From Mucilaginibacter limnophilus (GTDB taxonomy: Bacteria > Bacteroidota > Bacteroidia > Sphingobacteriales > Sphingobacteriaceae), in contig NZ_SACK01000002.1 in assembly GCF_004005815.1 (NCBI RefSeq), forward strand, positions 124,001-188,000: 64,000 nucleotides of DNA, given 5' to 3'. The notes beneath the pieces were generated by a model. It worked only from the letters and a program-made list of their open reading frames with translations, searched no databases and was not told the DNA's origin. Made by a program: the position numbers and the translations under genes. Positions 16,457-25,650 of this stretch are shown one piece after another. How positions within the stretch are numbered: the stretch's first letter is position 1; every line of letters begins with the position of its first letter.

Positions 16457-16658
16457 TAGTTTGATTGCGGAATTGAAGCACTTAGGCAGTCATTTTTATG
16501 CTTTTTCATAAAAAGAACCACTTCACTTTATTAAACTCATAAATTTAAAACCACAATTGTTTAAAAAATTACGAAAAAACACTTCGTATTCCGTAAAATT
16601 CTGTTTACGTTTGAATTTTTTGTTGTTATAGCTTGCATTAATTTTTAGCTACTAATTA

Positions 16659-19556
16659 ATGTTACGCGTAGATAGCACCAAGCCCTGTCAGATAATTTAT
16701 GCCATTGCCCGGCATGAGTATTTAGGCTATGTTATTGAGCCGCACATAGTACAGCTAAACCCCAACGGAGAATTTTCACTTACCCATCAGCGCCTTTTCA
16801 GCAATACGGCAAAAGAATTTGCAGGCTGCCTTGACGAAACCGACCTGCGCCTGATAAAACTTCTGGAAGAGATTGAACAGGGTAACGTAATAAAGCGGTA
16901 TTATAAAAAACCCATCCGCCCGTTTGAGTTTTTTTCCAAAATATTTAACGAGCAGCTTTTTGATACCATTCGCCCTAAAATAGAAAAGCGTATGGCCGAG
17001 GCGCTTAACGCGCTAAAGGAAAAGGAAGTTTACCTGATGAGCAAGGAAGGCTACCCTGCCGAGCGTAAGCTGCACATTGCCGACGAACCGGCATCGGTGC
17101 TGTTCCATTTTCGCCGTGATGATACCGAGATACGTTATTTCCCCACAATAAAATTTAAGGGAATGCGCATCGAATTCATGTTCAAAAACGCCGAGGTCAT
17201 CTGTAATCACCCGGCCTGGATGCTGCTTGACGATACGCTGTATTATTTTGATAAAGAGATAGAGGGCAAAAAGCTGCAGCCTTTTCTGAACAAGCGTTAC
17301 ATCGCTATCCCGCGTTCTTCAGAACAATCATATTTTGAGCGCTTTGTTGCTCCGTTGATTGAGAAGCACAACGTTTATGCCGAAGGCTTTACCATCAATA
17401 CCGAAAAGTATGATGCTCGCCCCGTACTGAAACCGATTTATGTTGAAGGTGGCACCTCACAACTGCAGCTGTATTTTAAATATGCGGGCTACGTTTTCCC
17501 TTACGGAGATGGCAGGCACGTGTCGGTGCGTATTGAGCGCAACGGCGAAGATTATATCTTCCATCGTATAAAACGCTCTACTACGTGGGAAAAAAATAAA
17601 ATGGCCTTGCTTGAACAGCTTGGGTTGAAAACAGCTTCATCACTGTTCCAAAACCTGGAAGTTGCCGGGCACAGGGATGAGGATGCCGACCATTCGTTCA
17701 CTGTTTTCGAGTGGCTTAACCAGCACCACGACGAATTGATTGCCGAAGGCTTCGAGATTGAACAGCCCGAGGGGCAAAAGCGCTATGTATTCGGCAACTC
17801 AAAAATTGATATAGAGGTACAGGAGAATAACGACTGGTTTGATATAAATGCTGTGGTATATTTCGGTCCCTACCGGATACCGTTTATCGAACTTAAGAAC
17901 CATATCCTTAACCATAAAAAAGAATTTGTACTGCCGTCGGGCGAAATTGCTGTGATACCCGAAACATGGTTTTCACAATACGGCAACCTGCTCCACTTTA
18001 CCGAGGGTGGCAACGAGCTCAAATTGCGCCGCCATCATATCGGTCTGGTAAACGAACTTGCTGAAGGAGATATGGCCGCCGTCACCATGACCCGCAAGCT
18101 GCAAAAGCTTAACGACTTTGAAACACCAGACGAGGTGCCAATGCCCGAATATTTTGCAGGTATGCTGCGTCCATACCAAAAGGCAGGTTACAACTGGTTC
18201 CACTTTTTAAAGAGCTATCATTTTGGCGGCTGCCTTGCCGACGATATGGGCCTGGGCAAAACCATACAAACACTTGCCCTGCTGCAAAAGCATAAAGAAG
18301 ATACTGAGGCCGAAGGCGGTAAAGCTACTTCACTGCTGATAATGCCAACTTCGTTAATTTATAACTGGCTTAACGAGGCGAAAAAATTTGCGCCAACGCT
18401 GAGGCTGATGGTGCACACAGGCACATTCAGGTACAAATCGCCCGAGGTGTTTAAAAATTATGATGTTATTGTAACCACCTACGGCATTAGCCGGATTGAT
18501 ATTGAGCTATTTAAAAGTTATTTTTTTGATTATGTGATATTGGACGAAAGCCAGAACATCAAAAATCCTTCGTCAAAATCGTACCAGGCGGTTAAGCAGT
18601 TAAAATCGCGATTTAAACTGATACTGAGCGGTACGCCGGTTGAAAATTCAGTTAACGATTTGTGGACACAAATGTCTTTCATCAACCCTGGTTTATTGGG
18701 TAGTCAGCAATTCTTTTTGAATGAGTTCGTTACTCCTATCGAAAAGAAAAAGGACGAAGAAAAGGCCCGCCGCCTGCAGGCGCTGATAAAGCCCTTTGTT
18801 ATGCGTCGCACAAAAGAGCAGGTGGCTACAGAACTTCCGCCGAAAACGGAAAACCTGTTTTATTGCCAGATGAGTGAAGAGCAGGGCGAGGTGTATGAAA
18901 AGGTAAAATCAGAATACCGTAACGAGCTGCTGAAAAGCATCGAGGACGGCAGCTACGCCAAAAAACAGATACAGGTATTGCAAGGTCTTGTTAAGTTGCG
19001 CCAGATTGCTAACCACCCGTTAATGATAGACGAAGAGTACGAAGGTGATTCGGGTAAGTTTGAAAATGTGGTGCACACATTGTCAAACGTATTGGATGGT
19101 GGGCACAAGGTGCTGGTATTTTCGCAATTTGTTAAGCAGCTGGGCATATACCGTGAGCATTTTGAAAAGGAAGGCATTCCATACGTATATCTCGACGGCG
19201 CCACACAAAATCGTGGTGATGTAGTAAAGCGTTTCCAGGAAGATGAAAAAACACGAGTGTTCCTGATCTCCATAAAAGCCGGCGGTGTAGGCCTCAACCT
19301 TACTCAGGCCGACTATGTATTTATTCTCGACCCATGGTGGAACCCGGCCGTTGAGCAGCAGGCTATTGACCGTACGCACCGCATTGGTCAAACCAAAAAC
19401 GTGTTTATATATAAATTCATCACCAAAGACACGGTTGAAGAAAAAATACTTGCCCTGCAGCAGCGAAAACTAAGCGTTGCCCGCTCACTCATTACTACCG
19501 AAGAGAGCTTTATCAAGTCGCTTTCGGCTGAAGATATCAAGGAGATTTTAGGGTAA
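16659..19556 (+). CDS. SNF2-family DEAD-like helicase / ATPase
   Basis: Large DNA translocase of the SWI2/SNF2 group, 965 residues. The N-terminal ~500 residues are a bacterial SNF2 N-terminal region without a clear name. The ATPase core follows: motif I LADDMGLGKTIQT, motif II as DESQ (ILDESQNIKNP), motif III LILSGTPVENSVNDLW, then the C lobe with KVLVFSQFVKQLG, ISIKAGGVGLNLTQAD and the QAIDRTHRIGQ motif VI. It is likely soluble and acts on protein-DNA complexes; the partner is unknown. It is separated from the TPP operon by a divergent intergenic region. Confidence 0.9.
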   Translation: MLRVDSTKPCQIIYAIARHEYLGYVIEPHIVQLNPNGEFSLTHQRLFSNTAKEFAGCLDETDLRLIKLLEEIEQGNVIKRYYKKPIRPFEFFSKIFNEQLFDTIRPKIEKRMAEALNALKEKEVYLMSKEGYPAERKLHIADEPASVLFHFRRDDTEIRYFPTIKFKGMRIEFMFKNAEVICNHPAWMLLDDTLYYFDKEIEGKKLQPFLNKRYIAIPRSSEQSYFERFVAPLIEKHNVYAEGFTINTEKYDARPVLKPIYVEGGTSQLQLYFKYAGYVFPYGDGRHVSVRIERNGEDYIFHRIKRSTTWEKNKMALLEQLGLKTASSLFQNLEVAGHRDEDADHSFTVFEWLNQHHDELIAEGFEIEQPEGQKRYVFGNSKIDIEVQENNDWFDINAVVYFGPYRIPFIELKNHILNHKKEFVLPSGEIAVIPETWFSQYGNLLHFTEGGNELKLRRHHIGLVNELAEGDMAAVTMTRKLQKLNDFETPDEVPMPEYFAGMLRPYQKAGYNWFHFLKSYHFGGCLADDMGLGKTIQTLALLQKHKEDTEAEGGKATSLLIMPTSLIYNWLNEAKKFAPTLRLMVHTGTFRYKSPEVFKNYDVIVTTYGISRIDIELFKSYFFDYVILDESQNIKNPSSKSYQAVKQLKSRFKLILSGTPVENSVNDLWTQMSFINPGLLGSQQFFLNEFVTPIEKKKDEEKARRLQALIKPFVMRRTKEQVATELPPKTENLFYCQMSEEQGEVYEKVKSEYRNELLKSIEDGSYAKKQIQVLQGLVKLRQIANHPLMIDEEYEGDSGKFENVVHTLSNVLDGGHKVLVFSQFVKQLGIYREHFEKEGIPYVYLDGATQNRGDVVKRFQEDEKTRVFLISIKAGGVGLNLTQADYVFILDPWWNPAVEQQAIDRTHRIGQTKNVFIYKFITKDTVEEKILALQQRKLSVARSLITTEESFIKSLSAEDIKEILG

Positions 19557-19608
19557 ACTAACTCTGTAAAGCCATTGCTACTGCATCGGCTAATCCAAAC
19601 GTAAGTGT

Positions 19609-19616
19609 TATATTTG
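19609..19616 (+). promoter_or_regulatory. Possible -7 promoter element upstream of yebC (TATATTTG)
   Basis: TATATTTG matches TAnnTTTG, 36 bases before the ATG of the YebC gene and after the SNF2 stop. No -33 partner is clear. Confidence 0.45.
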
Positions 19617-19652
19617 CAGCGTTAAAACCTCAAAAGGTTATCTAAATATTTT

Positions 19653-20378
19653 ATGGGAAGAGCATTTGAATTCCGTAAGGAAAGAAAATTTAAGCGCTGG
19701 GCTAAAATGGCCGTGCAGTTTACGCGCCTTGGTAAAGAGATTGTAATGGCGGTTAAGGCCGGTGGCCCCAACCCCGAAACAAACTCGAGGCTGCGTACCG
19801 CAGTGCAAAATGCCAAAGCGGTTAACATGCCTAAAGACAGGGTTGAAGCCGCTATAAAACGCGCTTCAAGCCGTGATGAAAAAGACTACGATGAGCTGGT
19901 TTACGAAGGTTATGCGCCACATGGCATAGCCATTTTAGTTGAAACCGCTACTGATAATACCAACCGTACTGTTGCCAACGTACGCAGCTACTTTACCAAA
20001 CATGGTGGCACGCTGGGTAAAACCGGTTCGCTCGACTTTGTATTTACACGCAAATCGGTGTTTACTTTTGAGCCGGGTGACCGTGACCTGGAAGAGCTTG
20101 AATTTGAGCTTATTGACGCCGGCCTGGAAGACCTGTTTGTTGAAGCTGACGAAGAGGGTAAAGACATAGCCGTTATCCACACCGCTTTTGAAGATTTTGG
20201 TAAAATGCAGAAAGCGCTTGAAGAAATAGGCATAGAGGTAAAGTCGGCAACATTGGAGCGTATTCCGCTTACTACTGTTGACGTAAGCGAGGAAGAAGCT
20301 GCAGACGCGCTTAAGATAGTTGACAAGCTGGAAGAGGACGACGACGTACAGGCGGTTTACCATAACATAGCAGGTTAA
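19653..20378 (+). CDS. yebC: YebC/PmpR family protein (TACO1-like)
   Basis: The 241-residue protein starts MGRAFEFRKERKFKRWAKM, typical of the family, and contains NPETNSRLRTAVQNAKAVNMPKD and ILVETATDNTNRTVANVRSYF. Members have been reported as DNA-binding regulators and, more recently, as translation factors that relieve ribosome stalling at proline-rich stretches, so the role here is not fixed by sequence. The acidic C-terminal half (DDDVQAVYHNIAG tail) and length are normal. It is followed 14 bases later by rsmI, suggesting co-transcription. Confidence 0.93.
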   Translation: MGRAFEFRKERKFKRWAKMAVQFTRLGKEIVMAVKAGGPNPETNSRLRTAVQNAKAVNMPKDRVEAAIKRASSRDEKDYDELVYEGYAPHGIAILVETATDNTNRTVANVRSYFTKHGGTLGKTGSLDFVFTRKSVFTFEPGDRDLEELEFELIDAGLEDLFVEADEEGKDIAVIHTAFEDFGKMQKALEEIGIEVKSATLERIPLTTVDVSEEEAADALKIVDKLEEDDDVQAVYHNIAG

Positions 20379-20392
20379 CACTGCATCCTAAC

Positions 20393-21067
20393 ATGGCCGG
20401 AAAGCTTTTTTTGGTACCAACCCCCATCGGTAACCTTGAGGATATCACCCTAAGGGCTATTCGTGTACTGAAAGAAGCCGACCTGATACTTGCGGAGGAT
20501 ACCCGAACATCGGCGCCGTTGCTAAAGCATTTTGATATACATCAAAAGGTGTATGCGCATCATCAGCATAACGAGCATCAGTCGTCGGGTGAAATTGTGC
20601 GTTTTCTTAAAGAAGGTAAAAACGTCGCGCTAATCTCAGATGCGGGAACGCCCGCCATTTCTGATCCGGGATTTTATCTTGTACGCGAAGCATTGAAAAA
20701 TGAGCTTGAAGTAGAGTGTCTTCCCGGTGCTACGGCTTTTGTACCGGCGCTGGTAAACTCCGGCTTCCCTACCGACAGGTTTTGTTTCGAAGGATTTCTT
20801 CCGCTGAAAAAAGGCCGGCAAACGCGCTATAAACAACTGGCGTTGGAAGAACGCACCATTATACTATACGAGTCGCCGCACCGTTTATTAAAAACACTTG
20901 AAGAGTTTGCTATTTACTTTGGTGAAGAAAGACAGATATCCGTGTCGCGCGAGTTGACAAAAATGTTTGAAGAAACAGTGCGTGGTACCGTAAGTGAAGT
21001 GAAAACATATTTTGATACGCATCCGGTAAAGGGAGAGTTTGTGATATGTGTTAAAGGCAAAGAATAA
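20393..21067 (+). CDS. rsmI: 16S rRNA (cytidine1402-2'-O)-methyltransferase RsmI
   Basis: Tetrapyrrole-methylase-fold enzyme that uses SAM to methylate the 2'-O of C1402 in 16S rRNA. The N-terminus LFLVPTPIGNLEDITLRA is diagnostic, followed by AEDTRTSAPLL, ALISDAGTPAISDPG, and LPGATAFVPALVNSGFP. The 224 residues lack the short C-terminal extension found in some proteobacterial versions. The gene end overlaps the possible start of the next small gene. Confidence 0.95.
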   Translation: MAGKLFLVPTPIGNLEDITLRAIRVLKEADLILAEDTRTSAPLLKHFDIHQKVYAHHQHNEHQSSGEIVRFLKEGKNVALISDAGTPAISDPGFYLVREALKNELEVECLPGATAFVPALVNSGFPTDRFCFEGFLPLKKGRQTRYKQLALEERTIILYESPHRLLKTLEEFAIYFGEERQISVSRELTKMFEETVRGTVSEVKTYFDTHPVKGEFVICVKGKE

Positions 21068-21413
21068 TTTTGTGACTAGAGAAACGGTCAATAAACTTCA
21101 TTTTCCCCATGGAAATCCTGTTGAATTTGAGTATCCCATACAAGAACAACTGCAAATTGGGGATGTGATTGTAGTGTTATTGGATATACCACCTAAAGTT
21201 AAATATGAACTGAATGTTTTTGCGTTTTCAACTTCTGGTGATTTTCTATGGCGTGTGCAAGAAACTGAATTATTTTATAGGGGGAGTAATTGTCCTTATG
21301 TTGGCCTGACGATTACTGATAATCAGCAATTGGTACAATTTAATTGGTGTGATACAGCAATTATTATGAATCCTTCCACTGGAGAAATACTTGATAAGTA
21401 TATTACAAAATAA
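21048..21413 (+). CDS. Hypothetical protein, 121 aa
   Basis: No family recognised. The strand-rich soluble protein has conserved-looking patches VIVVLLDIPPKVKYELNVFAF and NPSTGEILDKYITK. Two GTG starts are possible: 21048 overlaps the end of rsmI by 20 bases and has a purine-rich GGGAGAG upstream, while 21072 follows the stop. It is more AT-rich than rsmI or lnt and interrupts an otherwise core gene run, suggesting an accessory gene. The ending 'NPSTGEILDKY' looks like a beta-propeller or immunity-type tail, but I cannot assign a function. Confidence 0.6.
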   Translation: MLKAKNNFVTRETVNKLHFPHGNPVEFEYPIQEQLQIGDVIVVLLDIPPKVKYELNVFAFSTSGDFLWRVQETELFYRGSNCPYVGLTITDNQQLVQFNWCDTAIIMNPSTGEILDKYITK

Positions 21414-21440
21414 TCCGCTTTTGAGTTTACTTAAGGTAAA

Positions 21441-23084
21441 ATGAAAAAAAATATACTTCTTTCTATTATATCAGGCTTGCTGCTGTGGATAGCGTGGCCG
21501 CCAACGGCGTATACCACTATTTTGCTGTTTGTAGCTTTTGTGCCAATGCTGCTGGCTATGGAAGACATTATCAATTCAACAAGCTATACGAATAAAGGGC
21601 GTAAGTTATTCTGGACAGCTTTTCTGGGCTTTTTTATATGGAACACGCTATGCATTTATTGGGTATATAACTCGTTGAAAGACGCGGGTGCGATTATAGC
21701 CATTTTTATAGCGTTGATTCCTTACAGTTTAGGTCCTTTGCTCATGTCAACCGCTTGCTGGTTGTATTATCGCCTTAGGCGGATAACAAGCAGGAATTTT
21801 GCCCTTGCTGATTTAGTGGTTTTCTGGATAGGTTATGAATACCTGCACCAAAACTGGGACTTAAATTTCCCATGGATGACGCTGGGTAATGGGTTCGCGG
21901 TGTCACACAGCTGGGTACAGTGGTATGAATTTACAGGTGTTTATGGGGGTACTATTTGGATATTGCTGGTAAATATTCTGCTGTTTTTAGCATATACCAA
22001 GCTTGCTGAAAATGATAACCGTAAAAAGGTCTTTAAAACGGCTGCTTTTGGCATAGTTGTCTTTGTGCTACCGCTGATTTTTTCACTGATCACATACTAT
22101 ACATATAAAGAAGCGGAAAATCCTTCCAATATCGTTATCGTTCAGCCTAATATCGATCCTTATGAAAAAGAAGGAAAGATATCGCATACCAAACAAATTG
22201 AGATCTTAACCCGGTTATCTGATTCACTTGCGCAGCCTAATACAGAGTTTTTTATTTGGCCCGAAACAGCAATTTCAGGCTACATGAATGAAGATAAGAT
22301 ACGCGCCGACTCGCTATTTATATTGGCGAAGGGATTTATTAAAAAGTATAAAAACGGTAACCTTATCACCGGTGCCGAAACCTTCAGGCTTTACAACAGC
22401 CGTAAAACACCAACCGCTTCTCCGGCGAATGAGGCCGGCACAATGTTTTATGATAGTTACAATACGGCGCTTAATATTGAAAATTCAGGCCAATTGCAGT
22501 TTTACCATAAATCGAAACTGGTGCCTGGTGCCGAAGAACTGCCATTTGGTGAAGCATTGTCGTTCCTGAAACCAGCGTTCGAGCATTTAGGTGGCAGCAC
22601 AGGGGGGTACGCCGGTCAGCCTGAGCCGGGGGTGTTTTATTCGCAAAGCGGAATAGGTGCTGATCCGGTAATATGCTATGAGTCTATCTGGGGTGAATAT
22701 GTGGCCGAGTCAGTTAAAAGAGGTGCTCAATTCATCGCTATAATTACCAACGATGGCTGGTGGGGAAATACATCAGGTAAAGATCAGCATCTGGAATATG
22801 CCAAGCTGCGTGCAATAGAAACACGCCGCTGGGTATGCCGTTCGGCAAATACAGGTATTTCTGCTTTTATCAACCAGCGTGGGGATATAGTAAAACATTC
22901 TGACTGGTGGGTTAAAGCAGCTATGAAGCATGATATCAACCTCAATTCAGATATCACGTTCTATACCCAATATGGCGACTTTATTCCGAAGGGGATTTCA
23001 ATATTGGCAGCAGGCGGAATATTTTGGGTAATATTTAATTTGAGGCTACGCCGGAGGAACGTTAAGCTTAGCGGCTCAAAATAA
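21441..23084 (+). CDS. lnt: Apolipoprotein N-acyltransferase Lnt
   Basis: Inner-membrane enzyme adding the third acyl chain to lipoproteins. The first ~220 residues contain several transmembrane helices (LLLWIAWPP; LFVAFVPMLLAM; FAVSHSWVQWYEFTGVYGG). The C-terminal nitrilase-like domain has the Glu-Lys-Cys triad: FFIWPETAISG, YHKSKLVPGAEELPFG and PVICYESIWGEY. A final helix closes the protein at 547 residues. It ends with a 17-base tail-to-tail overlap with the kinase gene on the other strand. Its presence fits the many lipoproteins encoded here. Confidence 0.95.
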   Translation: MKKNILLSIISGLLLWIAWPPTAYTTILLFVAFVPMLLAMEDIINSTSYTNKGRKLFWTAFLGFFIWNTLCIYWVYNSLKDAGAIIAIFIALIPYSLGPLLMSTACWLYYRLRRITSRNFALADLVVFWIGYEYLHQNWDLNFPWMTLGNGFAVSHSWVQWYEFTGVYGGTIWILLVNILLFLAYTKLAENDNRKKVFKTAAFGIVVFVLPLIFSLITYYTYKEAENPSNIVIVQPNIDPYEKEGKISHTKQIEILTRLSDSLAQPNTEFFIWPETAISGYMNEDKIRADSLFILAKGFIKKYKNGNLITGAETFRLYNSRKTPTASPANEAGTMFYDSYNTALNIENSGQLQFYHKSKLVPGAEELPFGEALSFLKPAFEHLGGSTGGYAGQPEPGVFYSQSGIGADPVICYESIWGEYVAESVKRGAQFIAIITNDGWWGNTSGKDQHLEYAKLRAIETRRWVCRSANTGISAFINQRGDIVKHSDWWVKAAMKHDINLNSDITFYTQYGDFIPKGISILAAGGIFWVIFNLRLRRRNVKLSGSK

Positions 23085-23913
23085 AAGCAAGCAGATCGTT
23101 TATCGGTTGGCGAATAATTTTGCCTACCCTGATGTTGTGCTCTTCACAAAGCAACCTCAGCTCATCAGCAAACACAAACGCTATCGAGCCAACAAAATGG
23201 CACTTGTAACGGTGGTATTGTGTATGATTTTTAATGTTAGTTTCAATAAATTCAGTAAGGCCCCGGCGTAGTAAATCCTGTGCATATTCGGTTTCACGCA
23301 CTTTATACAAAAACTTTGTGAATGATGCCAGGTATGAGTTTGCTTTGGGCTTTTGGTAAACGTTCCGGATTACAACTTCTTTGTTCAGCTTAAACTCTGC
23401 CCCGAACTTGCTTTGTACCTCGGGGGGCATGTTGCCATACAGGTAATCGGTAACAAGCGCTTTGCCAAACCATGTACCCGAACCTTCATCGCCAAGCACA
23501 TAGCCCAGGCCGTAATAACTATCGTGTATATCAGTACCGTCAAAAAATGAGATGTTCGAGCCTGTTCCCAATACACAGCATAACCCTTTCTCGTTACCGC
23601 AGGTAGCATATGCCGAACCCAACAGGTCGCTATCAACACTAATAAAAGCGTTTGGAAAAAGCGGACTGAGTGCATTCGATACGATTTCGTGTCTGTCAGG
23701 ACTTGAGCAGCCCGCCCCAAAAAAGTACACTTCAGTGATCTCGTCGGCATAAACCAGCATGTCTTTTGCCTGGTTTTGCACCAGTTTGGTGATCTCTTTT
23801 TCTGAAAGAAAATAGGGGTTTAAACCATCGGTGCGGAAAGGCTGAGGCTCCTGGTTTGGAATTGATAACAGCCAATCTGTTTTTGAAGAACCACTATCGG
23901 CAACCAATATCAT
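23068..23913 (-). CDS. BadF/BadG/BcrA/BcrD-type ATPase (N-acetylglucosamine kinase-like)
   Basis: ASKHA-fold sugar kinase-like protein of 281 residues. The phosphate-1 loop MILVADSGSSKTDWLLS, the phosphate-2 region CVLGTGSNISFFDG, and GDEGSGTWFGKALVTDYL match eukaryotic-type GlcNAc kinases and bacterial relatives. Substrate is not proved. It overlaps the stop of the receiver gene upstream by four bases (ATGA), so translation is probably coupled. The C-terminal half includes HRYKCHFVGSIAFVFADELR, the family's conserved late segment. Confidence 0.82.
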   Translation of the reverse strand: MILVADSGSSKTDWLLSIPNQEPQPFRTDGLNPYFLSEKEITKLVQNQAKDMLVYADEITEVYFFGAGCSSPDRHEIVSNALSPLFPNAFISVDSDLLGSAYATCGNEKGLCCVLGTGSNISFFDGTDIHDSYYGLGYVLGDEGSGTWFGKALVTDYLYGNMPPEVQSKFGAEFKLNKEVVIRNVYQKPKANSYLASFTKFLYKVRETEYAQDLLRRGLTEFIETNIKNHTQYHRYKCHFVGSIAFVFADELRLLCEEHNIRVGKIIRQPINDLLAFILSR

Positions 23914-24290
23914 GAACAGATCTCCTCCAGAACCTGGAAGGTAAGCGGTTTGTGAATAAATTGGGTAATGTATTTGTTGGCAGTTGATTTACGAATATCC
24001 GTTGGGTCTAATGAAGAGGAAAGCATAAATATTTTTATACTCTTTTTATCAATATCAAGTTTATCATATTCCTGCAAAAATTCGAAGCCGCTCATCAGGG
24101 GCATCCGTATATCCAGGAAAATAACATCAGGCTTAACCTCCCCATTGCGCAACGCTTCAACCGCGTCAGTTGCCGACTGGTAAACCACTATCTTTTCGGC
24201 AAAGTTGGTGGTTTCTAAAATTTTGCTCGTAACAAAGTTGTCGATATAGTTATCGTCAATTAACAAACAAAATTTGAAGGGGGCAGCCAT
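23910..24290 (-). CDS. Stand-alone response regulator receiver protein
   Basis: Single REC domain of 126 residues with no output domain. CLLIDDNYIDNFV gives the acidic pocket, VIFLDIRMPLMSGF holds the phospho-acceptor Asp (near residue 56), SSSLDP gives the Thr/Ser switch region and IHKPL the conserved Lys. No histidine kinase is nearby. Its stop overlaps the kinase gene by four bases, which couples the two. The partner kinase and effect are unknown; proteins like this commonly act by binding other proteins. Confidence 0.9.
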   Translation of the reverse strand: MAAPFKFCLLIDDNYIDNFVTSKILETTNFAEKIVVYQSATDAVEALRNGEVKPDVIFLDIRMPLMSGFEFLQEYDKLDIDKKSIKIFMLSSSLDPTDIRKSTANKYITQFIHKPLTFQVLEEICS

Positions 24291-24330
24291 CTAAATCAAA
24301 AATATACTTTTTGGCAGTAGTTTTTAAATT

Positions 24331-25650
24331 TTATTTAATATCGATACTATTAGTTATTTGTTTTAAAGTCACTTCCGCCAGTTTCGATTGATATTGCGCC
24401 TGCGTAAACCTTGATTGCGCGTCAAGGAAAGTACGTTGTGCTTCCCGTATCTCAAGCGGCGTTATATTACCCAAACGATACCGTTCAAGCGACAAGTCAA
24501 GGTTCTTTTTCGCCAGCTCCTTATTCACTTGTCCAAGCTTTATCAGGTCGAGGCCTGAAGTATAACTTACATAAAAATTAGTTATAGTGGCCTCTATATC
24601 CTGCTGGGTTTGCTTGTTTCGTAACTCTGCATTTTCAATTTGTAGCTTGGCATTACGTTCACGGCGCCATTGATTAAACCCGTCGAATATGTTTATGGAA
24701 GCTGTTAGGCCGTAATTAAAGCCACGACTATTTTGCACTCGTGCGAAGCCGGCAGGATTTTTAGAATCACTTATAGTATAGCCGCTGGTCAATGCTATCT
24801 GCGGATAACGTGTGGCCTGCACCTGACGTAAATTGATCTCGGCAAGGCGTTTATTTATTTGTCCGGCCAGTATTGAAGGGTTAAAATTTTGCGCCTTTGT
24901 AATAACGTCACCCAGCTTTAATGATTCATCAACTATAATGGTATCACTTACATCAAAATCTGCCTGAATTTCACGGCGAAGTAGTTGATTTAGCTGTATT
25001 TTAGTGGCCTTATACTGCTGTATCTGGTTGATAAGATTTGCCGTATCAAGGTTAGCATTAACCAAAGCAGTATTTACTTCGAGCCGTGACACTGCCCCTA
25101 CACTGAACTTATCACTTGCTATTTTAGCCTGAATACGGGATGTGGCCAGTACGCCGTTAAGCGCCTCTATCTGGTCTTTCTGACTTATCAGGTTGTAATA
25201 AGTGGTAACAACCCCCGCCACTACGCTTTGTATGGTATCACGCAAGCCAAGCTCACCAAGCTTGTTAAGCTCTTTTAACTCATCATAATTAGCGAACATG
25301 GCAAGGCCATCAAACAGCGTCCAATCCAGGTTTACACCGTAGGTAAGCCCGGTATTGCGCGCGTTATTGATGTTGTTAACTGTGCCATCGGCTCGTGTTT
25401 GTTTAGTAGTAAGGATACTGTTGCTTGTGGTAATATCGCCGCTTACAACAGGCAGCATACCCGCGTTACCAATGGTCACGTTATTTTTTTGAATGGCCGC
25501 GTTATTTTGCGATAGTTTAATGTTGAAGTTATTCTGCAAAGCCAGTTCAACCGCCTGACGCAGCGTTAGCTGTGGCACCGTTTGTGTTTGCGCGAATGAG
25601 CCAAACCACAACAGCCCTAAGCATAAAATTATATATACACGCTTCATCAT
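24331..25650 (-). CDS. TolC-family outer-membrane efflux protein
   Basis: Outer-membrane channel of a tripartite pump, 439 residues. The signal peptide ends at LLWFGSFAQTQ. Two OEP repeats follow: LTLRQAVELALQNNFNIKLSQNNAAIQ, then paired helices with LSLERYRLGNITPLEIREAQRTFLDAQSRF, the classic TolC hairpin signature. The gene begins right after the RND stop (adjacent bases), so it is the last gene of the operon. Two ATG codons lie in tandem; either could start. Confidence 0.93.
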   Translation of the reverse strand: MMKRVYIILCLGLLWFGSFAQTQTVPQLTLRQAVELALQNNFNIKLSQNNAAIQKNNVTIGNAGMLPVVSGDITTSNSILTTKQTRADGTVNNINNARNTGLTYGVNLDWTLFDGLAMFANYDELKELNKLGELGLRDTIQSVVAGVVTTYYNLISQKDQIEALNGVLATSRIQAKIASDKFSVGAVSRLEVNTALVNANLDTANLINQIQQYKATKIQLNQLLRREIQADFDVSDTIIVDESLKLGDVITKAQNFNPSILAGQINKRLAEINLRQVQATRYPQIALTSGYTISDSKNPAGFARVQNSRGFNYGLTASINIFDGFNQWRRERNAKLQIENAELRNKQTQQDIEATITNFYVSYTSGLDLIKLGQVNKELAKKNLDLSLERYRLGNITPLEIREAQRTFLDAQSRFTQAQYQSKLAEVTLKQITNSIDIK

